Shown: one piece after another, positions 8,461 to 17,811 of the stretch | How the letters are laid out: each line of letters begins with the position of its first letter | Numbering within the stretch: position 1 is the first letter of the stretch | Assembly (NCBI RefSeq): GCF_022496765.1 | Contig: NZ_VANV01000004.1 | Coordinates: forward strand, 219,762 to 283,761 | Length of the DNA stretch: 64,000 nt | Direction of reading: 5' to 3' | Source of the DNA: Acidaminobacter sp. JC074 | GTDB taxonomy: Bacteria; Bacillota; Clostridia; Peptostreptococcales; Acidaminobacteraceae | Translations under genes and position numbers: made by a program | Notes under the pieces: generated by a model | What the model was told of the DNA's origin: nothing | The model's database searches: none | The model's input: only the letters and a program-made list of their open reading frames with translations

Positions 8461-11133
8461 ATGCAAAAAAGAAGAGTGATAAAACAACTTAATATCTTAG
8501 CGATTATTGTTATTGCAGCTTTTTTGTTTTTTGCAGTCATCTATTCTACTTTTGTAAACAGGCGTCTTCAAGAGACTGTGGACAGTCGTATGTACAATGA
8601 AGTCAATGTTATTTCACAAGAAGTCAACTTGTTTTTTGCAGAACATGCAGCAATAGTTGACCAGATGAGAAACAATCAGATTCTTATTGATTATGTGAAG
8701 TTAACTGAAAGTCAGGGCGTTAAAAATGATTTGTACAATGATTTTTTAAAAACTGTTCAAAACATAAGACATTCAGCTGATCAAACCAGCTTGGTATGGG
8801 TTGGGCTGATAAAAGAAAATGATGTCATATCAGACATTGAAGATTATAAAACCAAACCAGACTACAATATTTTAGACAGACCCTGGTACAAGGAAATGAT
8901 TCACGATGGGTCTCCCCTTGTTTTTACCAGTCCTTATGAAGATACATCAACGGATGAAATGGTTGTTTCGATTGTTGCGCCCATTTATGACAATGGCAGA
9001 TTAATTGGTAATCTTGGTATAGATATATCCCTAAGTAAACTGGTAGACTTTATCAGTGATTATTCAACAGATCAATCTGGTCATGCCATGCTCTTAAGTG
9101 AGGACAAGACTTATGTCGTGGCACCTAGGGTTGATTTGGGTGACCATATACATGAGTTAGAAGGCGATCAAGGTTTATTTAAGTTTTCTATAGAAAAAGA
9201 CTATCACTTATCTTATAAAAGGATAGATAAGAATGATTGGATGGTTGCCTTTATTATTTTAGAAGAAGAAGTGACGTATTCTACAAAGCTCTTTAAAGGA
9301 CTGAGCATCTTTATTTTTATTGTGGCGATGATTATGATAGGTATTTTCATTCTTTTAATCCGCATGTCGGATAACTTTGATGAGTTGAGTGCTTTATACG
9401 CAAAACTTACAAAGAAGGAACAAGCCTTAAAACAATCCAACGAAACGACTCTTAGTGCCTTTGAGCAGCTAAAGGCTTCTGAAGAAGAGTTAAGAGCCCA
9501 GTATGATGAGATTCAAGACTATTTAAAACGTATAGAAGAGCTTAAGGAAAAATATGATTTAGCCGTTGAGCTGACACATATTTCTGTTTGGGAGTATGAC
9601 ATAAAAGATCAGACCATTGTCTATAACAATGCTTATTTTACAGATGATAGAAGCATTGAAGGCATGCAATTGCCAATTTATGATTCTTTGGAAAAAATAT
9701 TAGAGACCAGTAGTTTCAACAAAATTAAAAATGCCATGCTGGACTATTTAGACGGCAAAACGGATGAGTTGTTCTGTCAAATATCGAGAGATGGTTATTG
9801 GTATCTAGTACTTGGTAGAACGACCATAGAAGGTAAGGTAAATGGTATTATCATGGATGTTACCAAAATGAAAAAGCAAGAAATTGCACTTTCTGAAATG
9901 GCCAACATGGATCCTTTGACGGGTTTACCTAACAGAAGAAACTTTAAACTCAAGTTAAAGGAGCTTCTAGACAGGCATGATTCTGGTGCAGTGATTCTTC
10001 TGGACTTGGACAACTTCAAAGAAATCAATGACACACTAGGACACGTATTTGGAGATGCTGTTTTAGAGACCATCGCTGGTCGTTTAAAAGAACTGGCTTG
10101 TGAGGATATATATGTATCAAGATTTGGTGGCGATGAGTTTCTTATTCAGGTGTCTGGCAAATGTGATTTGAGTCAGGCTATTCATCAGATCATTAAGAGC
10201 GTGAATGAAAAGATGATCATAGATGATGAACACATTGTCATTACCATGTCTATGGGTATTACCAAATACCCAAAAGATGGCCATACTGTTGATGAACTGA
10301 TCATGAATGCAGATTTGGCCATGTACTCAGTAAAAAAATCAGGAAGAAATTCTTTTGCCTTTTATACCACTCATATGAAGGAGTCTTTAAAGGCACGTTC
10401 ATATATTGAAAAAGAACTACACAAGGCACTTGAAAATGATGACTTTAAGGTTCTTTATCAGCCGCAGTATGACAGTATAAGTGGTCAAGTTGTTTCATAT
10501 GAAGCTCTCTTAAGGATGAAAGACAGTGAGCTTTCACCAGGTAAGTTTATCCCGGTAGCAGAAGATTCCGGTATGATCATTCCTATTGGTCAGTGGGTGA
10601 TTCGTGAAGTTGTCAGACAGGTATCCACATGGGAAAAACCAATCTTAAAACCCGTCGCTGTGAACTTCTCTGTTAAGCAGATTCATGATAAAGACTTTAT
10701 ACCTGTCTTGGAAGAAGCTTTAAGAACCTATAAGGTGGATCCTAAAAATATTGAAATTGAGATTACAGAATCCGTTTTCTTTGAAGATAAAAAAGAAACC
10801 ATCAAGTTTATGAAAAAACTCAAGTCGATGGGACATAGCATTGCCCTAGACGACTTTGGTACAGGCTATTCATCTCTTAACTATTTAACTTATCTACCGC
10901 TGGATAAGCTTAAGCTGGACAAGAGTCTTATGGATAAGTTCTTATCAACACATGAAGCATTTATCAGTCATATCATTGAACTGGCCCATAGTATTGATTT
11001 AAAGGTTGTAGCAGAAGGCATAGAGACCAAAGAACAGTATGACAAACTTAGACAAGTCAATTGTGATGTGATACAAGGCTATTACTTCAGTAAGCCACTA
11101 GAAATAGAGGAAATCAAGAAGCTTAACACCTAG
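8461..11133 (+). CDS. dCache sensor GGDEF-EAL c-di-GMP signalling protein
   Basis: 890 residues. A TM helix near 14-35 and another near 280-302 flank an extracellular dCache ligand-binding domain containing PWYKEM and GNLGIDISL. A coiled coil (about 320-375) leads to a PAS-like segment, then GGDEF (RFGGDEFLIQV intact) and EAL (YEALLRM, DDFGTGYSSLNYL, intact metal ligands). Both synthesis and hydrolysis of c-di-GMP look possible; the direction probably depends on the sensed ligand. GGAGGA precedes the ATG. Divergent from the 7TM-GGDEF gene across 232 nt, so the two may share signal inputs. Confidence 0.93.
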   Translation: MQKRRVIKQLNILAIIVIAAFLFFAVIYSTFVNRRLQETVDSRMYNEVNVISQEVNLFFAEHAAIVDQMRNNQILIDYVKLTESQGVKNDLYNDFLKTVQNIRHSADQTSLVWVGLIKENDVISDIEDYKTKPDYNILDRPWYKEMIHDGSPLVFTSPYEDTSTDEMVVSIVAPIYDNGRLIGNLGIDISLSKLVDFISDYSTDQSGHAMLLSEDKTYVVAPRVDLGDHIHELEGDQGLFKFSIEKDYHLSYKRIDKNDWMVAFIILEEEVTYSTKLFKGLSIFIFIVAMIMIGIFILLIRMSDNFDELSALYAKLTKKEQALKQSNETTLSAFEQLKASEEELRAQYDEIQDYLKRIEELKEKYDLAVELTHISVWEYDIKDQTIVYNNAYFTDDRSIEGMQLPIYDSLEKILETSSFNKIKNAMLDYLDGKTDELFCQISRDGYWYLVLGRTTIEGKVNGIIMDVTKMKKQEIALSEMANMDPLTGLPNRRNFKLKLKELLDRHDSGAVILLDLDNFKEINDTLGHVFGDAVLETIAGRLKELACEDIYVSRFGGDEFLIQVSGKCDLSQAIHQIIKSVNEKMIIDDEHIVITMSMGITKYPKDGHTVDELIMNADLAMYSVKKSGRNSFAFYTTHMKESLKARSYIEKELHKALENDDFKVLYQPQYDSISGQVVSYEALLRMKDSELSPGKFIPVAEDSGMIIPIGQWVIREVVRQVSTWEKPILKPVAVNFSVKQIHDKDFIPVLEEALRTYKVDPKNIEIEITESVFFEDKKETIKFMKKLKSMGHSIALDDFGTGYSSLNYLTYLPLDKLKLDKSLMDKFLSTHEAFISHIIELAHSIDLKVVAEGIETKEQYDKLRQVNCDVIQGYYFSKPLEIEEIKKLNT

Positions 11134-11152
11134 TGTGTTGAGTTTTTTATTT
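11122..11152 (+). terminator. Terminator of the GGDEF-EAL gene
   Basis: CTTAACAC/GTGTTGAG stem with CTAGT loop (the stop codon sits in the loop), then TTTTTTATTT. Confidence 0.8.
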
Positions 11153-11215
11153 AAGGGAACTTTTCAGCTCTTAAGTGCGTCTAATGATTGAAATGAAATA
11201 AGAAAGGGGTTTAAG

Positions 11216-12442
11216 ATGAGGGGATTAATGATTTTAGGTTTGGCCATGATGTTGTTTCTTACATCATGTTCATCAGGCATGGTAGAAGCAAATGTTGACT
11301 TTGAGGAGAAAAAAGTTTCAAGTGTGGATTCGGAAGTTATGGAAAGTGTAGATGCATCCAATGAAATGGGATTGGACTTGGTGAAAGATATAGCCAAGTT
11401 AAGTGATGACAATGTTTTGTTATCACCCACAAGTTTATCCATTGCATTGGCCATGCTTCAAGAAGGAGCAGAGGGGAGTACAAAAGAAGGCATTTACAAG
11501 GTTATGAAGGATGATTCAACGAGTATGAAGACATCTTATAACACATTCATAAACTATCTAAATGGTCTAGAAGATTCTGATCAGCCTTCCATAAAGATGA
11601 CAATAGCCAATTCATTTTGGATAGAAAAGGCTTTTGAACCTAAAGATGATTATGTAAATGATTTAACCAAGTATTATGACGCAGAAGTTTATTCTGAAGA
11701 TTTTAAAGATCCTGCTACCTTAGATAAGATGAACTTATGGGTAGAGGAAATGACCAACCATCTTTTGAAAGATACATTAGACAAGATATCAGAAGATGCC
11801 GTCGCTTATTTAATGAACACAGTTTATTTCAAAGGAACATGGGAAAGTGAGTTTTATGAAGGCAACACTTTGTTAGAAGACTTTTATGGCAAAGAAACAA
11901 AATCTGTTGATATGATGCATAAAAGAGATGCGATGTCTTATTTTGAAGATAAGGAGTGTCAGATGATGACCATGCCTTATTACGGTAATAGTGAAATGGT
12001 GGTCATCTTGCCAAAAGAGGATATGGGAACATATTTAGACAAGTTAGAGTATGATGAAATAAGTAATATGTTAGACAACACATCTTATCAAGAACTGAAT
12101 ATCAGTTTTCCGAAGTTGGATTACAAGACTAAAAACCCATTAAAGGATTTGTTAATTGAAAAAGGCATGGCGGAATCTTTTTCGGAAACTCAGGCTGATT
12201 TTTCTAGTATGATTGAAGTAAAAGGCCGAAATGTATATGTCAGTGATATCTTTCAAAATGCAAGAATCATCGTAGATGAAGAAGGTACAGAAGCAGCTGC
12301 AGTAACGGTTGTTGAAATGGAATGTACATCTGCAATGCCTAGTGACCCAGTTGACTTTGTTTGCAACAAGCCCTTTATTTATATTATTAGAGAGGGTGGT
12401 ACAGGCGCAGCGCTATTTATTGGCTTAGTCAGACTGCCATAA
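11216..12442 (+). CDS. Serpin (serine/cysteine protease inhibitor) lipoprotein
   Basis: 408 residues. N-terminal lipobox FLTSC at about 14-18 predicts lipid anchoring on the outer face of the membrane. The body is a full-length serpin with NTVYFKGTWESEF in the central sheet and NKPFIYII near the end. The reactive-centre hinge DEEGTEAAAVTVVEM has the small residues needed for loop insertion, so it should be inhibitory. The loop before NKPF is four residues longer than in alpha-1-antitrypsin, so P1 lies within roughly ECTSAM and cannot be fixed. RBS is AAAGGGG. Confidence 0.92.
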   Translation: MRGLMILGLAMMLFLTSCSSGMVEANVDFEEKKVSSVDSEVMESVDASNEMGLDLVKDIAKLSDDNVLLSPTSLSIALAMLQEGAEGSTKEGIYKVMKDDSTSMKTSYNTFINYLNGLEDSDQPSIKMTIANSFWIEKAFEPKDDYVNDLTKYYDAEVYSEDFKDPATLDKMNLWVEEMTNHLLKDTLDKISEDAVAYLMNTVYFKGTWESEFYEGNTLLEDFYGKETKSVDMMHKRDAMSYFEDKECQMMTMPYYGNSEMVVILPKEDMGTYLDKLEYDEISNMLDNTSYQELNISFPKLDYKTKNPLKDLLIEKGMAESFSETQADFSSMIEVKGRNVYVSDIFQNARIIVDEEGTEAAAVTVVEMECTSAMPSDPVDFVCNKPFIYIIREGGTGAALFIGLVRLP

Positions 12443-12515
12443 ATTAATAATTTTTTTAAAATTGCTTAAGTAGGTCTTTAAATCTCCTTGCTAAAATGGA
12501 TTTGGAGGCTGGGGT

Positions 12516-13052
12516 ATGAAGAAAATATTATGGTTGTTGATCTGTTTTCTGTTGGTATCTTGTCAGCAAGATACAATAGAAGTTAAAACAGTTTCAATTA
12601 GGGAAAAAGCAGAAAGCTATGCACTTAGTGATGAGGCAGATTTAGATGAAATGATAACTTATTTAGGTCATTTTCATCAGCTTCAAAACTCATTCAATCC
12701 ATCTGTTAAAATCCGAAACAGCCAAGATGAAGACGCGGATTTAGAGGCTCTTAAAAACGTTAAAACAGAGATGGATAAAGTCATGATAGAGACCAATGAT
12801 TTGATTGAAGACCTAATGGTACTTGATACAGATATTGTCTTGACTGATAATCAGCTTGATGAAGCTAGACAAGTTCTTAAAAGCTTAAGAAAGAGCTTTG
12901 ACAGCCATAGAATAGATGTTAAAGGTGTAGTGGATTCTGAAGAGGCTTATATCAGCCTGTTGACAGATTTTTATAGTATAAGGCTTGACTACTATGAGAC
13001 ATGTCTGGATGTTTTAAAATCTTTTAAAGATATAGTCAATGAAGCTCTCTAG
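12516..13052 (+). CDS. Small lipoprotein of unknown function
   Basis: 178 residues. Signal sequence MKKILWLLICFLLVSC ends in a lipobox with the lipidated Cys at 16. The rest is acidic, predicted mostly helical, without a domain I recognise. It follows the serpin gene by 73 nt. Its upstream region shares a promoter-like element with the TerB-like gene at 17031 (TTGCTTAAGT, 16 bp, TTGCTAnnATGG). Confidence 0.75.
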   Translation: MKKILWLLICFLLVSCQQDTIEVKTVSIREKAESYALSDEADLDEMITYLGHFHQLQNSFNPSVKIRNSQDEDADLEALKNVKTEMDKVMIETNDLIEDLMVLDTDIVLTDNQLDEARQVLKSLRKSFDSHRIDVKGVVDSEEAYISLLTDFYSIRLDYYETCLDVLKSFKDIVNEAL

Positions 13053-13067
13053 AAATGGAGAGTTTTT
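13045..13067 (+). terminator. Terminator of the small lipoprotein gene
   Basis: CTCTC/GAGAG stem overlapping the stop codon, followed by five T. Short stem, so moderate strength. Confidence 0.6.
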
Positions 13068-13140
13068 ACAGTTTCATGACAAAGTAAATCATTTGAAATA
13101 ATCATTTGCTGGATAAAGTATAATCACTTTAGAGGTGGTT

Positions 13141-13791
13141 ATGAAGAAAAAGAGTTTGGTTATAGGTTTGTTTTTAATAGTCATTGCACTTAGCTTTTAT
13201 TTTTACTCATACTCAGTAGAGCTTAGTGAAGACAAGTTAATCGAATTGGTTAAAGACTACAGTGGCAAAGACGTAAGGATTTTAAAAGAGGTAGATTATA
13301 AGAGAAATCATGTGGTGCTATTTAAAACACTTTCTGACTTGGACTGGGGCATAACAATTTTAGACAAGGGTATCAATGGCAAGTATCGTCTGAATTATAT
13401 GATGTATAGTGATTCTAAATATACCATCAAGAAATTTATAAGGGGTCATCACATTGATGGAACAACTATAATGGCATCTGAAAATAAAGATGATATCGTC
13501 AAAATGGTTAATTTTCATGACCACTATGGCAATATCGGCATGCAGGCTATTGACTCTGGCCCATTTATTATGTTTATTGATCATTTGATTTATAAAGACA
13601 ACAAAGAAATCTTATTCTATACAGAAGATAAAGTAGATATAAGAGATCATGATGAAGAGCAGGGCTTTTACGGAAGAGGCAACTCTACCATGATGGTTTA
13701 TTCTAGTGAACTTCCTGTTCAGTCTTTTACATTGGTCCTTCTGATTATCGGTATATGTTTGTGTATATTTAGTCGTGTAAAAAAACTCTGA
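13141..13791 (+). CDS. Membrane protein of unknown function, two end helices
   Basis: 216 residues. The ATG at 13141 has AGAGGTGG directly upstream; the in-frame GTG at 13135 lies within that RBS. A TM helix at about 6-25 and another at about 190-210 flank a ~160-residue soluble domain, probably extracellytoplasmic, rich in short beta-prone segments. No recognised domain. A terminator overlaps the stop codon. Confidence 0.75.
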   Translation: MKKKSLVIGLFLIVIALSFYFYSYSVELSEDKLIELVKDYSGKDVRILKEVDYKRNHVVLFKTLSDLDWGITILDKGINGKYRLNYMMYSDSKYTIKKFIRGHHIDGTTIMASENKDDIVKMVNFHDHYGNIGMQAIDSGPFIMFIDHLIYKDNKEILFYTEDKVDIRDHDEEQGFYGRGNSTMMVYSSELPVQSFTLVLLIIGICLCIFSRVKKL

Positions 13792-13811
13792 AATTCATCA
13801 GAGTTTTTTTT
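13784..13811. terminator. Terminator
   Basis: AACTCTGA/TCAGAGTT stem with AATTCA loop, flanked by A-run and T-run. It can act in both directions between the convergent genes. Confidence 0.85.
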
Positions 13812-13846
13812 GGTTGTTAATATAAATTTTGAAGAAACTTCTTTGG

Positions 13847-14962
13847 TTAATCCCAATAGTTTTTTATAAAGTTGTAACACATTTCTGCAGATTCTTTGAG
13901 GATCTTAGTTGTAATGGACTCTTCCGTTGTATGGCAATCTTTGATACCGATACCTAATATGATAGGTGCTATGTCATGTTTACTTAGATTGTTGGCATCA
14001 CTGCCACCGCCTGTAGCAATCACACTGAGTGGCAGATTCATATCATTAATGACTTTTTCGGTGTATTTAAGAAACGCATTGTCTTCATGGATTTCAAATG
14101 ACTCATAGACTGAATCTACTTTTATAAGGGCCTCAGCCTTTCTTCTGTCACAAGCTGCTTTGACTGCGTCACAGATATGGTCTGTTTGGGCTTGTAACTC
14201 TTCTTTAGATCGAGATCTTACTTCTGCTTTAATTTGAACCTCTGGACAAACAATGTTTGTGGCACTACCACCTTGAATGACACCAACATTGGCTGTTGTA
14301 ATCTCTGAAATTCTTCCTAGTTTCATCTTAGAAATGGCTTCTGAAATAACTTCAATGGCAGAGATGCCTTTTTCAGGGCATAGACCAGCATGAGCAGGTG
14401 TGCCTTTTACTGTGATATTAATTGTATTGGCACCAGGACCTTTTGTAATAATCTCACCTGGATGACCAGTCCCGTCTAATATATAGTAATTCTTTGCTTT
14501 AATGGTGTTTGGATCTACATACTTTGATCCTTGAATGCCTTTTTCTTCTGAAATGGCAAAGAAGATTTCTATAGGACCTAACTCAAGTTCATTTTCAATG
14601 GCTGAACGAATAATCTCAAGGATAATAGCAATACCTGCCTTGTCGTCTGCACCTAAGATGGTGTCACCTGATGAAGTGATGATGCCATCTTTTAGAATAG
14701 GCTTTATTCCTATACCCGGTGATACAGTATCTAGATGGGCACAAAAGCCAATCATGTCTCCTGCTAGAGTACCTTTTCTTCTAGCGATGATGTTGTTGCC
14801 ATTAGATCCAATCTTACTACCTGTATCATCTGGTATGATTTCAAAATCTAAGTCTAATAGTTGACTCACAATATACTTTTCGAAGTTACCTTCATTAAGG
14901 CTTTCGCTATCAATTGTTACATAGTTCATAAATTCATCTATCAATCTCTTTTCATTAATCAT
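13847..14962 (-). CDS. M20-family peptidase, tripeptidase PepT-like
   Basis: 371 residues. Metal ligands are visible: FCAHLDTVSPG, GADDKAGIAI and ISEEKGIQGS (catalytic Glu pair), plus a lid/dimerisation domain about 180-290 and the closing segment TGGGSDANNL. This pattern fits the PepT-like group of dinuclear zinc aminopeptidases acting on di- or tripeptides in the cytoplasm. RBS GGAGGGG precedes the ATG. Single gene. Confidence 0.88.
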   Translation of the reverse strand: MINEKRLIDEFMNYVTIDSESLNEGNFEKYIVSQLLDLDFEIIPDDTGSKIGSNGNNIIARRKGTLAGDMIGFCAHLDTVSPGIGIKPILKDGIITSSGDTILGADDKAGIAIILEIIRSAIENELELGPIEIFFAISEEKGIQGSKYVDPNTIKAKNYYILDGTGHPGEIITKGPGANTINITVKGTPAHAGLCPEKGISAIEVISEAISKMKLGRISEITTANVGVIQGGSATNIVCPEVQIKAEVRSRSKEELQAQTDHICDAVKAACDRRKAEALIKVDSVYESFEIHEDNAFLKYTEKVINDMNLPLSVIATGGGSDANNLSKHDIAPIILGIGIKDCHTTEESITTKILKESAEMCYNFIKNYWD

Positions 14963-15051
14963 ATGCCCCTCCTATATTCAGGTCTATTGTAGCACAAAAT
15001 AATTAGACTGATACACACAAATGATCTATAAAAAAATAATTTTGATTTTAT

Positions 15052-15085
15052 TGAAACCTTTTTGCATCTGTCTTACTCTAATAGT
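15052..15085 (+). promoter_or_regulatory. Likely autoregulated ECF sigma promoter
   Basis: TGAAACCTTTTT at 15052-15063 resembles the -35 of several Firmicutes ECF promoters (TGAAAC). GTCTTA or TCTAAT about 12-19 nt downstream would be the -10. It is 30 nt upstream of the sigma gene start. The -10 assignment is uncertain. Confidence 0.4.
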
Positions 15086-15111
15086 ATGAAAGTACTTTTA
15101 AGGAGAACTAA

Positions 15112-15573
15112 ATGAAAATTATTGAGAAAGCTATTATAGAAAAACAGGAGATGTATTATCGGATAGCCTTCAAGTATTTAAATAATCATGAAGATACATT
15201 AGATGCCTTACAAGAGACAGCCTATAAGGCCATTAAGAACTCTAATAAACTTAAGAATAAAGACTATGCTTCTACGTGGATAACAAGGATTTTAATCAAT
15301 ACGTGTTTTGATATGTTAAGAAAGAAGAAGCAGTATGAATGGGTTGAACTAGATGAACGTATTGGCAAGACTTATGATCTGGACAGTAAGCTTGAAGTGA
15401 GTGAAATGATCATGAAAATAAAAACCAAATACCGTGATGTGATTGTGATGAAATACCTAGAAGGCTACAAGATAAAAGAGATTGCAGAAATCTTTAATAA
15501 ACCGGAGGCTACCATAAAGACTTGGTTGTCTAGAGGTTTAAAATCTCTTAAAGGGGAGGTCGCAGATGAATGA
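15112..15573 (+). CDS. ECF-type RNA polymerase sigma factor
   Basis: 153 residues. Region 2 spans about 12-75 (DALQETAYKAIKN, STWITRILINTCFDMLRKKK) and region 4 about 100-150 (YRDVIVMKYLEGYKIKEIAEI then a helix-turn-helix ATIKTWLSRGLKSL). It overlaps the next gene, a DUF4179 protein, by 8 nt, the standard arrangement with the cognate anti-sigma factor. RBS AAGGAGA. Confidence 0.92.
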   Translation: MKIIEKAIIEKQEMYYRIAFKYLNNHEDTLDALQETAYKAIKNSNKLKNKDYASTWITRILINTCFDMLRKKKQYEWVELDERIGKTYDLDSKLEVSEMIMKIKTKYRDVIVMKYLEGYKIKEIAEIFNKPEATIKTWLSRGLKSLKGEVADE

Positions 15574-16807
15574 TTATAATGAAGCGCAAGTATTGGAATC
15601 TTTACAAGTCGGCATAAATAGAGGAAAAAAAGCTTACCATTTTAAAAGAGCATCACAAGGTGTATTGACAGTCTTTGCTGTAATGTTTATGTCACTTGCA
15701 CTCATGGTCAATGTATCACCTTCTTTTGCTGACTCATTAATAGATGTACCAGTAATCGGTGAGATTGTTAAGCTTGTAAGAATAGGTTCAGGCTACGAAG
15801 AAGTAGCTGAAAAAGGTATGTTCGAAAAAGGTGAGGTGATTTATGAAGATGAATCATACAAACTTTCTTTATTGGCGTATTATTTTTCAGACAAAGATCT
15901 AAACTTATACTTTACCTTAGAATCAGATAATGAAGATTATCATGCCATTACTAACTTTGAAATGCTAGATGAAAATATGGACTTTATAAAAGGAGGTTCA
16001 ATTGGCTTTGATGCATTTAATGATGAAGGTCTTACCAACATAGAAGTCAATATGATAGACCATACATTACCTGACACGCTTACCATAAAGTTTGATCTTA
16101 CTAGAGATGATAAAAGAGGAAGATTTGGTGATGACTATATCTATTTAGAAGACTTGTCTCTTAAGTTAAAAAAGAAGGTAAAGGATGTTTCTAATATGAT
16201 AGATATATCGGAAACTGTCCATCATGAAAATATGAACTTTGACTTTATAAGTCTAGAAATCACCCCAACAACGATGAACCTTCAGATGGATGTTTCAAGT
16301 GATGACATGGTATTTTATGATTTTAAAAAGATTTATATCAAGTCTGGTGAAAATGTCTATGAAAGAATATCAGATGGTCTTGTTCGGTCAGGTAATATGG
16401 AAAGTGGTATGACTTACTTCTTTAAATCACCCTACTTTGACAGCTATAAAGACTTTGAGATAGTTATTGAAGATGTCTATGCTTTACCGATAGACCTGTC
16501 TTATGTAGAAATAGATTTAGAGAATAATGAAATGATTAAAGGATCAGATGATAAACTTGAGTTTATCGGAGTTTCTAAATCAGCTGATATCTACACGGTC
16601 AAGTTTAAGTCATCTGGTGATGAAAGAGTTGGCTTTAGTCAGTATGATGACCATCACTTTTCTTCTATAGGCACCATGTATTTAGATGAAGGTAGAGAAT
16701 ACCATTTGGAAGTTGAAAAGGAAAATTTAGATGATGAAAAAATTCTAATTGACTTTAACCATTATCCAAATACTGTTGAGATGAAGAAAAGCATACGAAT
16801 AGAATAA
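15566..16807 (+). CDS. DUF4179 membrane anti-sigma factor
   Basis: 413 residues. A short cytoplasmic N-terminus, one TM helix (GVLTVFAVMFMSLALMV, about 28-45), then the DUF4179 signature SPSFADSLIDVPVIGEIVKLV and a long extracellular domain. Known for such pairs: the N-terminus holds the sigma factor at the membrane until an envelope signal arrives. The stimulus cannot be inferred. Translationally coupled to the sigma gene. Confidence 0.85.
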   Translation: MNDYNEAQVLESLQVGINRGKKAYHFKRASQGVLTVFAVMFMSLALMVNVSPSFADSLIDVPVIGEIVKLVRIGSGYEEVAEKGMFEKGEVIYEDESYKLSLLAYYFSDKDLNLYFTLESDNEDYHAITNFEMLDENMDFIKGGSIGFDAFNDEGLTNIEVNMIDHTLPDTLTIKFDLTRDDKRGRFGDDYIYLEDLSLKLKKKVKDVSNMIDISETVHHENMNFDFISLEITPTTMNLQMDVSSDDMVFYDFKKIYIKSGENVYERISDGLVRSGNMESGMTYFFKSPYFDSYKDFEIVIEDVYALPIDLSYVEIDLENNEMIKGSDDKLEFIGVSKSADIYTVKFKSSGDERVGFSQYDDHHFSSIGTMYLDEGREYHLEVEKENLDDEKILIDFNHYPNTVEMKKSIRIE

Positions 16808-16818
16808 GTGTATAACTT

Positions 16819-16862
16819 GTGTGGATAATTTCATAAAAGAAGAAATTATCCACACTTTTTTC
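16819..16862 (+). terminator. Terminator of the sigma/anti-sigma operon
   Basis: Perfect 14-bp stem (GTGTGGATAATTTC and complement), 9-nt loop, then seven T. Confidence 0.9.
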
Positions 16863-17030
16863 CTACGAATAATATGTAGACCCTTCACTTTATCCGGTTG
16901 AAAAAGATGTATGACGACATAAATCTCTTTATAAATCACCATCATATTCTTTATAAAAACTTTAAAGTTGCTTAAGTCCTTTTTTATTTTACTTTGCTAT
17001 TATGGTTACAAAGAAAAGGAGAGAGGACTT

Positions 17031-17714
17031 ATGTTAGAAATTTTAGGTGGTATCACATTATTTGCAATGAACACCATGATGATGTTTATTTTTATCATCA
17101 TAGAAATCGTATTTATATTAATGATAGGCGGTATGGCTAAAGCCAGAGGAAGAAATACACTAGGCTGGATGTTAATTGGGGCATTTGCACCATTTGTAGC
17201 ATTAATAACACTTCTAATATTAACAAGAAAGTATCCAAAGACAGATAAAGACTTTGATCATATTTCTGAGCTAAGAGACTACAACCCCCTTGTAGTAGCA
17301 GTGGTTGGTATATTTGGTTATGTTTCAAATGCAGATGGCAGAGTAGATGAAAACGAGTATGAAAGTGTATATCTTCACTTAAAAAAATCGTATAACATGT
17401 CTAAAAGAGATTTAAAAGGTTATAGAGAAATCATTGAATATACAAAAAACAATCCTGATATGGTAGATACTTATACTGGCCTCATCAACAAGTACACAAA
17501 GGATAAGAACAGAACTTATGATAATATTAGATTTTTAGCCATGCTTTGTAATGTTGTTGCATTAAATGGTGTAGAAACAGAAGAAATAGATGCTGTAAAG
17601 AGAGTCATGGCTGGTCTAAGATTCCCTATGGATGATATGGGACCACTGACTAGCGAAATGGAAAAACAAGGTGCTAGTCAGAGTGACATCGATGATTTAG
17701 TGGATAAACTATAG
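17031..17714 (+). CDS. TerB-like domain membrane protein
   Basis: 227 residues. The ATG at 17031 follows AAGGAGAGAGG; the upstream frame extension has no RBS. Two hydrophobic segments at about 5-30 and 42-62 (GWMLIGAFAPFVALITLL). Residues ~85-205 resemble a TerB helical domain, with FGYVSNADGRVDENE and a second acidic helix pair CNVVALNGVETEEIDAV typical of its metal-binding helices. TerB-like domains are linked to envelope stress and metal sensing; the function here is unknown. Confidence 0.7.
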   Translation: MLEILGGITLFAMNTMMMFIFIIIEIVFILMIGGMAKARGRNTLGWMLIGAFAPFVALITLLILTRKYPKTDKDFDHISELRDYNPLVVAVVGIFGYVSNADGRVDENEYESVYLHLKKSYNMSKRDLKGYREIIEYTKNNPDMVDTYTGLINKYTKDKNRTYDNIRFLAMLCNVVALNGVETEEIDAVKRVMAGLRFPMDDMGPLTSEMEKQGASQSDIDDLVDKL

Positions 17715-17719
17715 ATATA

Positions 17720-17753
17720 AAAACATGTTCAAGCATGTTTTTTTCTTTTTTTG
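17720..17753 (+). terminator. Terminator of the TerB-like gene
   Basis: AAACATG/CATGTTT stem with TTCAAG loop, followed by a long T-rich run. It separates this gene from the MerR promoter that starts at 17755. Confidence 0.8.
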
Positions 17754-17754
17754 G

Positions 17755-17785
17755 TTGACATTATAGTAACTCTAAGCGCTATGAT
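17755..17785 (+). promoter_or_regulatory. MerR-type promoter 1 (19-bp spacer) for the radical SAM gene
   Basis: TTGACA at 17755-17760 and TATGAT at 17780-17785 are separated by 19 bp, as in MerR-activated promoters. The spacer carries TTATAGTAACTCTAAG, a dyad shared with four other promoters in this block. The RBS AAAGGAG and start at 17812 follow. Confidence 0.82.
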
Positions 17786-17811
17786 GGTGTCAAATGGAAA
17801 GGAGTTTGACT

